The notes: generated by a model not told the origin, from the sequence alone. Counted from the stretch's first letter, positions 36,559 to 48,599 are shown. The stretch is 64,000 nucleotides of DNA from Larix kaempferi (GCA_027924585.1 BSBM01001719.1:32996001-33060000), one strand, 5' to 3'. Numbers and translations are program-made.

Positions 36559-37214
36559 AGCTTGTTGGAAGCTTGCTATATCTTACTCATTCTAGACCAG
36601 ATTTGTCATATGTTGTTGGGGTTGTTTCTAGGCACATGCAAGAACCTCATGAGATCCATTGGAAGGCATCCAAGAGGATCTTTCATTATGTTTAGGGTAC
36701 TAAGTCATTTGGTATCCATTATGCTGCTGGTTCATCCCTTGAACTAGTAGGATTTACAGATTCTGATTGGGCTGGTGATTGTATCGATCAGAAATCAACT
36801 TCTAGTTATGTTTTTATGCTTGCACATAGACCTATATGCTGGTCAAGCAAGAAAAAAAATACCATTTCCGTATATTCAACTAAGGCCGAGTACAGGGGAG
36901 CAGTTAATGCAGCCACACAATGTGTTTGGTTGCAAGGTATTCTTGCAGAGTTCGGGATTGTTTTTTATTCACCCACTATTCTTTGGTGTGATAATCAAAG
37001 TACAATCAATATTTCTACTAATCCAGTTCAGAGTCAAAGGACCAAGCACATAGAGATACACATGCATTACATTCAGGGTTTGGTGCATGACCGGACCATA
37101 GCATTGCAGTATTGCCCTTCCAGTGAGCAAACAGCTGATATCTTCACCAAGTGTTTTACCGAGAAGACCTTCACTCACCTTAGATCTTTGCTTGGGGTGA
37201 GTGATGCATGGTGA
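36559..37214 (+). pseudogene. copia2 RNase H
   Basis: After a stop at 36558, LVGSLLYLTHSRPDLSYVV continues the connection region, and a second stop follows FHYV near 36694. RNase H acidic motifs are DSDWAGD, STKAEYRG and CDNQST. The frame ends SDAW at 37214. The second motif normally reads TxAEY, so its Glu is kept. Confidence 0.8.
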
Positions 37215-37388
37215 TGATTGGTGTATTTTGATATATATCACATGTCCATTTTAGAGGGGAGGTTTTATTTCCCATGTGGTTTTCCTCCTTACCTTGGTTA
37301 CATGGACAAATAAATTTTTATGATGTAAAAGGTGACTTGAGCCTAGTTGCCAAGGCCTTATTTTTTATATTTCACTAAGTCTAGATTA

Positions 37389-37396
37389 AGGGGGGG
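37389..37396 (+). promoter_or_regulatory. copia2 polypurine tract
   Basis: AAGGGGGG just before the 3' LTR serves as the plus-strand primer in LTR elements. Confidence 0.8.
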
Positions 37397-38097
37397 TGTT
37401 AGAACATTATTACACCTATGTACATTAATAATTTATTCATTGACGGTTAATTAGTACCAAAAAGCTTAATTATTGCATCCCCAAGTTGGTTAGTGAGTAA
37501 ATGGTCATTTAGCTTGAACCAGTTGGCAATGTGAACAAACTGAGCATTGTGCTAAGTCAAACTAGCTATTGGGTGCACCCTCCCAGTCATTTATTGCTTC
37601 CTGCATGCCTAGGGCGCTCTTGCTCCTTGTTTTGTGGGATTCTCTTTGACCAAGGGCGCACATGCTCAGAATGTGGACAAACTTGCCTCCTTTGCCCACT
37701 TTTAGCCAATTCTAGCTGCCTAACCTCTAACCAACCAGATTCTCCACATGTGTGAGGTCACATGGGCTTGTCCAATCATTCCCAGCATTCACACAGCAGT
37801 TTCGAACCATTTTGGGATGGTTTGGGATATTTTGGTCAACCTAGGGGGGTTTGAGCTATTTCTAAGCTAGATCAGTGTGAACACTCCAAATGGATTCGAA
37901 TTGTTCCATATTTGTATATATGGATGTTCTTAACCTATTTTGGGGTTGGACAGTTAATAATTTTACATTATTCAACCATTTCATGTGTATTGTTCTTCAT
38001 TTTTACAGATTTATGCTAATGCTTGTAAATGTGTTGCAATCTTTTCACTAATGAGGAATCCATAGTAGCTAGGTTCTGTTGTGATTCAGATTTTACA
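37397..38097 (+). repeat. copia2 3' LTR
   Basis: 701 bp, TGTTAGAAC...TTTTACA, followed directly by the CTTCC duplication at 38098-38102. This uninterrupted copy shows where the LINE entered the 5' copy. Confidence 0.9.
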
Positions 38098-39771
38098 CTT
38101 CCACAGCTTTGTTGATCTTCTCTTCTTCTTCCTTCTTCTTGTCGGCTTCATCTTGTAATTTTTTATGTTCCTGCTCAACAGCTTCCTTATCTAATTTTTC
38201 TTGTTCTTCCTTAATTCTTTCCTCTTCTTCTCTTTGTCTTATTTCTTCTTCTTCTTTCCTGTTTTCCTTTTCTGTCCCCGAGTCTTCTTCATGGGCTTTC
38301 TTTTATTTTTCCTCTTTTGAGGTTTCTTTTGTTTGGCTTGAACTTGTTTTTTTCTTTCCTACCAAATCGCGTGTTCAAGTATGACATGTTCTTTGCTCTT
38401 CTATACACTTCTTCATATTTCAAGAAATGATCTGTATATTCAAAATTGATCCTGCATGAGGCACAATGTTTAGCTACCTTCTGTAATTTATCATTCCTAA
38501 CAAAGATTTTTTCTCCAAAGTGGTATGCTTGTAAATCTTTCACAAAATTTTCTGCACCTTTGACCTTAGTAAACTTATATGCTCTGATAGTAAAAGGGAG
38601 TGGAGGGTAAGATGCTTTCTTATTCTCATTTAGAAAATATCTGACTCTGTTTATGAAAACATGTCGTACTACTTCCTTGTGAACTATATAATATGTGACA
38701 TACTTTGGAATCAAAGTAGGACTTTTGGTGCCTCCGTACATCCTAATATAAGTACCTTCTAGTGTAAAATAATAATCCCCATACTCATTGATCAACTCCA
38801 ATGCAGTGTCTGACATGGAATTAGGTTCTTCATCAAAAATTAGTTTATACATGGGTATTATGAACTCTTCACGGATGAGTTTGTAAAAGTTGGCACACTT
38901 ATGGTCCCACATGATCTTGTAAGCCATATAGATGGGAGTTTCATCTGGGACCCAATAACATCCTAATTTATAAAATGGGTTCCTAATCATGATGCAATCA
39001 ATTAGGTAAGATGCCATGTAAAAATATGTTTTATTCTGCATCAAACCTCCTTGAGTTGTTGATATTGCTGCAACCATGCTCTCTAAAATAATATATGCCT
39101 AGTTAAAAATAGTACCATGAGTGGAAATATGATACATGATCGGAACCCAGCTGAGCTTGTACATGTTTTCATTTTCCCTCCCAAATATTTTTCTCAACAT
39201 CATAGCCATAATTCTGAATATGGTTTTCAAGTTCTGTGAATCATGTTCTCCACTGGCTCTCTGCCTCAGTTGTTTTCTTGGGAGAATCATTTTCTTGTCG
39301 TATTCTAGATTATCTATATTTATGTTCTTAATTCATTCATCAGTTATAAGGACTTTGGGAGCAGGTAATTTGTAAGTTGTGCCTATATGTAACAGTTGAA
39401 ATGAGGCGATACCTTTTCCCTTAGCTCCTGCAATGATTCTAGACTTGACATCTATATAAGGCAAAATCCATCCTATTACTTCGGAGCATGGGAATAACTC
39501 CGGGCGAGTTGTAGCTTTGTGGAGACCGGATTTCTTTATATTTTGATAAATTACCATCTCCTCAATAGAGGCATCAGGAAAATCTTGATCTCTAATAATT
39601 TGGTGTATTTCGCCCCATTTGTATTCAAGGACTACTCTGGTGATAGCTCTGGTATCTTCAAACAAGGTTTCCATGGTAGTTTCTAGTACTTCAATGTCTG
39701 AATCGGGTTCTACAACTTTGGATTTGCACTTGGAAAACCTTATATACATATATGAATCCTATAACAAAACA
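38098..39771 (-). pseudogene. Unrecognised long coding region, N-terminal and middle parts
   Basis: Minus-strand frames 39749-39333, 39290-39099 and 39077-38289 follow each other with one stop between each pair and read as one protein. The largest part contains YFYMASYLIDCIMI, YWVPDETPIYMAYKIMWDHKC and VEVYRRAKN-like charged sequence, then a basic tail. After a one-base shift near 38290 comes an extreme Glu/Lys coiled coil of about 60 residues ending KINKAVE. It continues in frame at 23505. Tyr- and Ile-rich content and length suggest a structured protein of repeat origin. Not recognised. Confidence 0.5.
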
Positions 39772-40960
39772 CAGTATCAATAGTGTACATTGTTTATGCC
39801 TGCAGTACAATTAACATGGCAACAATAAATCCTATAAGAACATGAAAAAGTCCAGATAGTTTAAGCCTTGTATTATCAAAAAAAAAAAACTTATTTAAGC
39901 TGCTAATTCATTTAGCAAATTATTTTCAATGCAAGTCATTCTATGAAGAGAATGTGTGCTTGCAACAATATCTGTGAAAAAATTAAAATCCTATCTTATC
40001 TTTGTCCTATCAAACCAAAAGATAAACCAAAAGAGAATGTGTGCTTGCAACAATATCTATGAAAAAATTAAAATCATATCTTATCTTTGTCCATTTCAGC
40101 AGTAACAGTAAAATCGCCAAGGTAACCATTTTGTCTAGTGATAGTTCATATCTTCATAAGTTTGCAAGCATGTTCCATTGGTTTTTTTTTAGGATTGCAT
40201 AATGAGTAAAAAGATGGTAATGCGGAAAATTCCTAAACATTTATTCCCTCAAATCAAGCATTCACACTATTATGAAGCTAATGTAAAGATGCTCTATCTT
40301 CAAAACCAAAAGCTCTAAAATGCATTCTATATGCAAATAACAAAAATATCTAAGCAGGAAAATTTCTTGACCATGCTGACTGGATATCAAAAGCGACCAA
40401 TGTCATGTAATTTTCAATTGTCCTTTAACCAATATAGGGTTTACTCCTCCCTTCTTAAATAGTGTTGACTCCGAAGGATGCATTTTTTATGGCTTTAGCA
40501 AATAAAGCTTTAGCCCGAGACTTATTGAAGTCGAGAGCTCATCAAGGATGCATTCAAGGAAAACCACAAGAAAAACAATGTCAAAAGAAGGTTTAACAAA
40601 GCAAAAACTCCAATGGTAAGTGTTTAAGGCTATATTCGATCTAGTATTTATCTGCTATCAATCACTAACAAGGAAAGTGAGTCTCCAAAAAACCGCATTC
40701 ATGTAGACAGCGGGCTTATAAGCAAACTAGGGCATTGAAACAGATTTTACCTAACCTCTCCCAATAAAAAGCGAACAAATCCCACAGGGGGAAACAATGG
40801 TACCTACCTGGAAATGCGAATGTGTCCCCAAGATGGCTCGTGATCAGGAATAAATAACCGCTCCAGGTGGCGTTGATGCTCTAGTAGGGATTCACAATAT
40901 TCAAATAGAGCAAACAACGTTATAATGGAGCGTTGAAAGCAAGTTTTCTCCCTTTTAAAC
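39772..40960 (-). other. Possible intron and first exon of the unrecognised coding region
   Basis: On the minus strand, 40960-40807 is open and reads ALFEYCESLLEHQRHLERLF..SWGHIRIS, ending at a good donor GTAGGTAC. TTTTGTTATAG at about 39772 looks like an acceptor just before the coding part. A simple join gives a stop within a few codons, so the exact sites or the idea may be wrong. The interior has no frames. A segment of about 60 bp (GAGAATGTGTGCTTGCAACA and on) is repeated at 39948 and 40033. Confidence 0.3.
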
Positions 40961-42159
40961 CTAATTCTTAACCATAATACTCATTAAATGCTCATTAAAG
41001 TTTATTAGTGGGAACAACCCTCTTCACATGATCCCCAACTTCGTTATGAACTAAAAAACCACTTTTCACCCGTAGAAAACTACTTTCGATCCGACGCATT
41101 TGATGATAAAACAAATTTTACTCTAGCGTGTTTCGAAGCGACTAGTGGTTTTACACCGGCATATTTCAAGCTAGAAACTAGTTTTACGTTGGCTTGGTTC
41201 GTAACACAAACAATGGTGCCAAAATATAAAGGAACCTGATGAATATCAAAGCACAAACGGGTTTAGCATCCGTCATTTCGGGGAAGAAAAGGAAATTCCT
41301 TCGATCAACGCAAAAACGACTCCTCTCCCAATAATTTCGGTACAAAACAAAGTTTTAGCCCGCCTGTTTTGGCATTAGTTCCAATTTTCCCTTCATCTGG
41401 TCAGCACTAGATTGCTTTTTCCTGCGACCATTTCGGAGCACAAACGTTTCAGAGCAAAACTAGTTTTTCACCCGACTGTTTCGGGGCAAATTTGAATTTC
41501 GCTTTCGACTATTGCGATGAAAAAATGATCTTTACTTCTGATCGTTTCAGCAAAAATTCAAATTTTGCTCCAAACAGTAAAAAACTCTAAAATTTTCGAA
41601 GTGTTAAAATTTTCTAAGGAAATTTAACTCTACAGACTTTTGAATTCTAAGGGATCAAAAATAAATATAAAATCTATGGATGCATCCAAAACTTAAAAGG
41701 AGGGGGGGGGGCTAAAATTTTAAGCAAATTTTGGTGAAGAGGTTGCAGCTACAACACGTCCCCTCCATCAATTCACACAGGAATTGATCAACACCAACAT
41801 TTTCTGAACCAATTTAGACCCAACCATCTCGAAAGAGGCCTAGAGATGAGGAAGAGATTGATAAAAATTTAGGCATAGTGAGAAGAAGATTTGCAAGGTT
41901 AGAAGGAATTTCTAAACAAGCTACTGAAAAAGCTAGAATATCTTAAGATATCTTCTCCACATTACCCAAACGTCGAAGAAATCGTTATACACAAAGATAG
42001 AATTTAGAGTCAACACCCCAGCCGGAATTTGAAGCTATCGAGTTTCAAGGCCAAGCTCAGAAGGAATAAGACAAATCTAATCAAGTGGTAAGGCATGATT
42101 CTCTTGGTTTAATTTCAAGTAAGTTACAGAAGAGTATTAAGAAACTTAATAAGTAAGTT
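40961..42159. other. Non-coding DNA with a worn TTTCGG-type repeat
   Basis: From about 41040 to 41570, phrases like GTTTCGGnGCAAA and ACTAGTTTTWCACCGR recur every 40-60 bases, too worn to give a period. G9 lies at 41702-41711. From 41800, sequence such as CGAAGAAATCGTTATAC precedes the coil-rich copy B. No frame was recognised. Confidence 0.35.
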
Positions 42160-44030
42160 TGTGAATTTAAAGTTTTGGATAGACATGTTAAAAATGAAAA
42201 TGAAAAGTTAAAATAGAGGAGTATACAATTACAGAGAAAGAATAATGTTCTTGAGAAAAGACTGAAAATTTTGAGAAGTCGAGCTCACCGATGGATCCAG
42301 GAAAATAACAATTTGAGGAAACAAAATAAATTGCTTAGAGATAAATAAGTACGAAAGGAATCAATACCACTAGCTGAGGATAATACAAGTTTGGAATTAT
42401 TGGCTATAGCAGCTGCAGAAAACATTCTTCCTTCTTCCACTAAAAATTCTGAAGATAAAGAAAAATTCACAGAAGTTCTCTCTCATCAAATTCTTGATGA
42501 TGTTTGGACTAATACCTTGGCTTTAGCATCAGCTGAAGTAAATATGATTAAGTGGACTAGAATAAATGATGAGTTATATGACTTGGGCCTTATTTATCAA
42601 CAACGATATAAATTTGAAGTACAACGTATTTAGGAAAGTTTTTTTCTGCTTACTTGGTTCAAGAACAAAAGTGGAAGTCCAAAATATAGTTTTTACAACA
42701 TCAATTAACGATTAAAGAAGAAGAAAATAGGCAACTGTTTCAATTTGTTGAGCAAGCCCTTTCTTGTATAAGTCCTGCTAGAATTTATTCTGTGTACCTG
42801 CATGAACAATGGGTAGGCCTTCAGATGATGAGATTGAATAATAACAAAAGTTTCATGATAGGAAATGTTGGTGACTTTGTGGATATTTATAATGACTCCT
42901 CTACGAGGGAAAAGGATTTGTCATGTGAAATTTATCAGTTTAAATTCTTGCTAGAACATGAATTGGAATGGAATCCCAATCATGTAGTAGGATATATTCA
43001 GTTACGAACCTTTTCTTCTTTTTCATAATCAAATTAAGTGGGAAATAGGGATGAAAATATTTTATAAGTTGGAATTCCAGTTCGAACTTCACGTCGGAGG
43101 AGAGCATCCAGTTCCTGAAGTAGCCTTTGCTAGTCATAGTAAATTCCTCGGGGATCTAATGAGGGTGAAACAATTTAGAATGAATCAGAGAGAAGCATTA
43201 CAAATTTTTGAAGAAATTATATATTGTGGGACTTCTTCCTCTTTTCAGGCCTCATAGACCTGTTGGAATTTGATTCCTCCGGTACTCAAATAATGGGACC
43301 CCATGGGATACCCCTTTTTCTAGGTTTCCTTTTCAAGAACAAGTTTTTATGTTAATTATCTGTGAATAAATGATACTCAATGGCTTGGGTTAAGGTTCCA
43401 TTTTCTTTTTCTCTAGTGTAGCAAAAAGGAGTACACTATTACTAGCCAATGGTATGATTTTACAGAGAATTCTTCGTGGATGGAAGTGGATCTTCATTTA
43501 GGTTTTTGGGGTATTCCAATTCATTCATATGTTGTTATTGCCATTAGTATGTTAAAATAAATTTTTGTTTATCCTTAAAACAGTTTAATAACGTATATCT
43601 ACAAACTTGTCCTAAGCCTATAAGTTGAATTGTTTTTGTATACTTATAGATGCACAAATGGAAATCGGACACATGGGTCTTCTTTGGAATTGTGTCATGC
43701 AACTCATCCTCCTGTTGGTTCCTCTGATTTCATTGTGATGTTACCTGATGAGCGGATTTATTGCAGACTGGTTACAGAACAAAGGAAGAATAATTTTTGC
43801 CTAGATTAGAGGATCTGTCGCACATCTGTCGATTCTTTGAATCTTGGCATATCCTCCTTGATTTGTTAAGATTTAACTACTCTTTTAAGTTGTAAAATAT
43901 TGGAGAATCCCAATTCTATTCTCATCTTCAATTAGATCGAGAGGACTATATATTTTTTAATCATGAGACAACTATATACTTTATCATATGTTATCTTAGG
44001 TTAATTTGGAAACAAAAAATAGTTGATCAA
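42160..44030 (+). pseudogene. Unrecognised gene-like repeat family, copy B
   Basis: Plus-strand broken coding. 42160-42360 is a coiled coil (ENEKLK..VLEKRLKILRSRAHRWIQENNNLRKQNKLL). 42391-42633 reads LAIAAAENILPSSTKNSEDKEKFTEVL. 42792-43028 and 43051-43257 add further open pieces. Near 43460-43530 WMEVDLHLGFWGIPIHSY precedes an intron-like gap (GTATGT ... ATACTTATAG), then GSSLELCHATHPPVGSSDFI matches copy A. The match to 18800-19330 covers about 500 bp in the same direction. Function unknown. Confidence 0.4.
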
Positions 44031-44270
44031 GGCTCATTGTAAGTCTGTAATCATTATTCCTCACTTTTAATATAAATCTATTATGCTTGTGAAGTTCTGA
44101 ATTTTTATCCACTTGTAGAGCGTGGGTATAACTAAGGAGGAAGGGTCCTCTTCTATAGTTTACTACTGCCTGTGTATGAATGTTCATAATTCCTATTTCG
44201 TTGTAAGTACGCTTGTTTTATAGTGTGATTGTTTTGTATATAAACAAGATCTTGTTTGCAGGTATGTAGT

Positions 44271-45033
44271 TGTGTAACAACCCTCATATACGAATATAGG
44301 GAATATTTGATATAATATGATATAATTTAATATAGTATAAGGTAAATAATAAAAAGAAACATGAAAAAGAAGTAACAGAAAGCAAATTTGCATAAAGGAA
44401 TAAATTAAATAAGAAATTAAGAAATTGGGAGGATATCAAAGGAGGAGAAGAAGTGAAGAGATGGGTCTTTTTTTTTGTCTTTGCCCATCTTGGAAGAGGA
44501 GCTCTGGAGGAGAGGAAAGCAAGATAGAACTGGAATAGGGTTAATTGTTGGGGGATCGGGGGCCTCATCCTTTTTGTGCTGAGGGTTGGTTGGGTGGAGA
44601 TTCGTCCCCCCACCTTCAGTTGCACTATTGGAGCTGTCAAGGTAATGGTAGCTCCTAGGTCATCCAACCAGGTATGATTTTCATAGCATATTTTCTGTTA
44701 TATTGTTGATTAGATACACTCTATTGTTACAGATCTTTCATTGCATGATGCTTCTTGTTGTATATTGGTTTTTATAGATTTACAGGATATCAGATCCATT
44801 GTATTTATTAGATTCTTGTATTGGTTCATAGATACGCATGCATATTTAATATTATAATGTTATTCAGTAGGTTTTATGAGTTTTATGGTTATTACAAGTT
44901 GCCTTGGTTTCTGATAAGAAAAATATATAAACCATAACCTAGTGACCTTGTGATGCAAGGTTACACACAGACCCTGCTCTACCACTCTCATTTATGTTGC
45001 AGAAATGTTTAATACATTGTTGGAATCTAAGTA
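44271..45033 (+). repeat. Candidate Gypsy-type LTR start
   Basis: TGTAACAACCCTCATATA at 44271 looks like the TGTAACAACCC start of many plant Gypsy LTRs. About 760 bp later it is interrupted by copia3. No primer site or partner LTR is visible, so this is weak. A short minus-strand frame at 44284-44667 has no recognised product. Confidence 0.3.
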
Positions 45034-45713
45034 TGTTAGTTTTTCAGAATTTACTTCAATCTGATCTAGGATCTTAACTGAGAGAACAACATGTACAGCA
45101 TATCAATCATGGACACAATAATGGAAGCACACAAGAGACACAGATTTTACTTGGGGAGAACCATAAAGGTGAAAAACCCCAATAACTTCCTCAAAGATAG
45201 ATAGAGCAATGATACAACCCAAGCATAAGAGATAGACATCTCCTAGCAGCAGCTTCTCCTCCTCCACAAGTGCGCCACTCTCCAAAGAGTGTGTGTGTGA
45301 ATATAATGATCAAATAGAGTGCCTCCCGCACTCTATTTATACTTGACTTGACTTGCCTAATAACCTTTACTAGGTCGGCCTTAAGTTAACCACATAACAT
45401 AATGCTGACTGGGCTGACCCCCAATAGGGTGGTCTAATAACCCTTTGACCCACATGGCCAACCCTCAACAGGGTGGTCTAATAACCCTTTGACCCACATG
45501 ACTTATACAGGGCCGACCCCAACAAGGTGGTCTAATAACCCATCAAGTGTAAGTTACGACACTTACAATATAAATGATGACACTTCTGTATAGAGGAATA
45601 ATAACATCTCTATAGGAATACAAATACTTCTGTATAGAGGAATAATAACATCTCTATAGGAATACAATATACATATATGTGAAATACATTCCGAAGTTAC
45701 ATATACATCAACA
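45034..45713 (-). repeat. copia3 3' LTR
   Basis: 680 bp, starting TGTTAGTTTTTCAG and ending CATCAACA, clearly homologous to the copia1 LTRs. Length differences come from extra copies of the AGGGTGGTCTAATAACCC segment and a duplicated TATAGAGGAATAATAACATC segment (about 45587-45660). Confidence 0.85.
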
Positions 45714-47030
45714 CTCCCTCTTAACTAGGAAGGTATTTCTCGACACAGGTCTTCTAGCACAAGTCTTCTTCTCTAGATCATTGTCATTGAATCATCGTCA
45801 TCATCACTGTTGCTGCTATCTCAATCAATCTCTGAATCTTCTCGTCATAGGAAGTTCTACAAAGCCAGTCCTTTTTCATACTGGATGTAGGCCCACCACC
45901 TGCAGGTCTTCATCATCACTGTCCATACTGTGGAATCCTTGGGACTTATTACATGCGTCACAAAACCTCGCAAGAGTATCCCAGGACTTATTACGGGCAC
46001 ACAACCCAACCTATTGGATATCCCAGGGAACTATTACATGTGACCCCACCACAAAACCTCAAAAGAGAATCCCAGGACTGATTACACAGCTCAACCTATC
46101 GGATCTCCCAGGGCGCTATTATATGTGGTCACCACAAAACCTCGCAAGAGCATCCCAGGACTTATTACGGGAACACATCCCAGTCTATTGGATCTCCTAG
46201 GTATATATTACATGTGGTCATGGAAAAACCTTGAAAAAGCATCCCAGGACTTATTATGGGAACACATCCCAACCTATCAGATCTCCCAGGGCTATATTAT
46301 ATGCCATAGGACAAAACCTTGAAAGAGCATTTTCCAGATCTCCCAGGGAGCTATTATATGCCAGAGGCAAAACCTAGCAAGAGAATATGCAAACCTCCCA
46401 TGGCGCTATTATATGTCCTCCCAAAGAAAAACCTCGAAAGAGCATTTTCCAAATCTCCCAGGGAGCTATTATATGCCAGTGGAAAAACCTAGCAAGAGAA
46501 TATGCAAACCTCCCAGGGCGCTATTATATGCTTATCTGCACAACATGTCCATGGCCACAGAGCATCAACCTGATACTCACCATACATCATCCTGATGTAC
46601 ATCATCACATGATCATCATAGCATCATCCCGATACATATCATCTGGAGTGACAACCTGAAGCTCATCAACCATGATCATCCAAATCATATCATGCATCCA
46701 CCTGATGCATACTTGATACATATCATCATACATGATCTACCTGATCATACAATGTATCTACCTGATACAAACAAATACATGATCCACCTGATCATAACAA
46801 GCATCCAACTGATGCACATACATATACATGATCCAACTGATCATATCCAACATCCAACATGATGCATATACATATACATGATCCAACTGATCATATCCAA
46901 CATCCAACATGATGCATATACAGAGTAGTAACTAGAGCATCGTCCTGATGCTCATCATCCAGTGCTTACATCCATAGCCATGGAAGGATCCTCCTCTCAC
47001 CATGCTTGGAATGGCTTCAGCAAATGTGTC
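45714..47030 (-). repeat. copia3 3' untranslated tandem arrays
   Basis: From about 45950 to 46540, units carry AAAACCTCGMAAGAGCAT and CTCCCAGGGMRCTATTAYAT. From 46584 to 46955 comes a stem-loop-rich part with units like CATGATCYAMCTGATCAT. The layout equals copia1 but the unit sequences have changed. Confidence 0.75.
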
Positions 47031-48599
47031 CATCACTTCTTCCTCGAAGTGTCATCAATCTGAAGAACACCAATCCTCTCTCTGAAGTACTCGAACTTCA
47101 CTCTGGCTAGTGGTTTCGTCAACACATTTGCAATCTGCTCATCCTTTGCAACATACAGGAGCTTCATTGCTCCTCTCTACACCATATCCTCGATATAGTG
47201 ATATTTGATCTCAATGTGTTTCGACCTGTCGTGGAACACCAGGTTCTCAGGCAGCTTCACACAACTCTGGTTATCACAAAAATACCAGTAGCCTCCAGTG
47301 GGAGATCAAATAGCTTCCAGAGCCATACTGCCTCACAACTAGCCGAACAAGCTACAACATACTCTGCTTCGGCTGTACTCAGTGCTACGTAGGATTGCTT
47401 CCTGTTAAACCAAGAGATCATACCTGATCCCATACTGAAGCAGCACCCAGAAGTTCTCTTCCTATCTGCAGCACTGCCTACCCAATCTGAATCAACTTAA
47501 CCCTGCAAGTTAAACTTTTTATTCGCATCATACTTGAGCTCATAGTCAACCATACCCTTTAGGTACCTCAGAATATGCTTTACAACAACCAAGTGAACAC
47601 CTCTGGGATCTGTCAGGAACTGGCTCAATGTGTTCACCACAAAGCAGATATTTGGTCTCGTGTTCGTCAAGTACATCAAGGACCCAATCATCTGAAGATA
47701 CACAGTGACATCAACCGGATCAGTTGAAGCATTACACAGAAGCTTCAGGTTCGATTCCATAGGTATGGCCATGGCCTTGCAGTTCTTCATCCCAAACCTC
47801 TTCAGGATCTCTATTGCATACTTCCCTTGTCCAAGGAAGATTCCATCTGTACTCTACCACATCTCCATGCGTGGAAAATAGTGCATCATCCCCAAGTCCT
47901 TCATCTCGAATTCGGAAGCAAGCTTCCGCTGCGTGTCGGCAATCAATCTATCCTCACCTATAACAAATAGGTTATCTGCATACAAACATAGTATCAATGG
48001 ATTTACTTCCTCAACCTTGTAGTAAAGGTTGGAATCCGCTTTACTCTTGGTAAAGCCCAAACTGGATAGAAAGTTGTCTATCCTACCATACCAAGTTCTG
48101 CACATATATGACTTCCCGTCATGAAACTCAAAACCAAGTGGCTGCTCCACATACACTTCCTCTTTGACTACACCATTCAAGAAATCTATCTTGACATCCA
48201 TCTTGTGTATATTCGATTTCATCACTGCAGCGAGAGCAAGTACTGATCTGATGGAAGTGTGCTTGGCTATAGGTGTAGAAGTCTCTTCATACTCAATCCC
48301 TTTTTCTGGGAGAAGCCACGAGCTACAAACCTCGTTTTGTATTTCTTCATGCTACCATCTGCAACATGCTTGATCTTATAGATCCATTTGGAAGTCACAG
48401 CAGACTTCCCTTCAAGTCATGGGGCTGCATCCCAAACATCATTCTTCATGATCGACTGATCATGGAATTCTTCCATTACTTCATCCTAGATCCTGGGAAC
48501 TTCAATATCTTCAATATCTTCAATATATTCAATAGATATCTTTGTTGCTGGAACAAATGTTGTAGTCCTTCTTTTGTAGGTGAAGGCATACGATCTTTC
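47031..48599 (-). pseudogene. copia3 reverse transcriptase and RNase H
   Basis: Frames at 48225-47854 and 47790-47497 hold RT: HKMDVKIDFLNGVVKEEVYVEQPLG, MCRTWYGRIDNFLSSLGF, then LCLYADNLFVIG where YVDD has become YADN. RNase H (about 47500-47030) keeps GCCFSMGSG and STAEAEY but is shifted and shortened. The coding start at 48599 follows TTGTTTTTGTAG. Inactive. Confidence 0.8.

Larger units (their letters stand above)
23510..38097 (+). mobile_element. copia2: complete but decayed Ty1/Copia, itself invaded
   Basis: The element is flanked by CTTCC at 23505-23509 and 38098-38102. Its 5' LTR starts at 23510, is interrupted by a LINE after 15 bases and resumes at 32243. The internal order is PBS, gag, protease, integrase, reverse transcriptase, RNase H, then a polypurine tract AAGGGGGG at 37389-37396, the normal Copia order. 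By eye the two LTRs differ at about 26 of 685 positions (near 4%), so it is old. Stops break every domain boundary. Own length without the insert is about 5.9 kb. Confidence 0.85.

Noticed and set aside
32222-38102. copia2 first read as a simple insertion into the LINE at 32228
   Set aside because: The bases flanking the two LTRs (CCACT and CTTCC) do not match, and the 5' LTR lacked its first bases. CTTCC followed by the missing LTR start was then found at 23505, which reverses the order: the LINE entered copia2.
44284-44667. 127-codon minus-strand frame as a gene
   Set aside because: Low-complexity Phe/Ser/Leu content in a probable LTR; no conserved motif.
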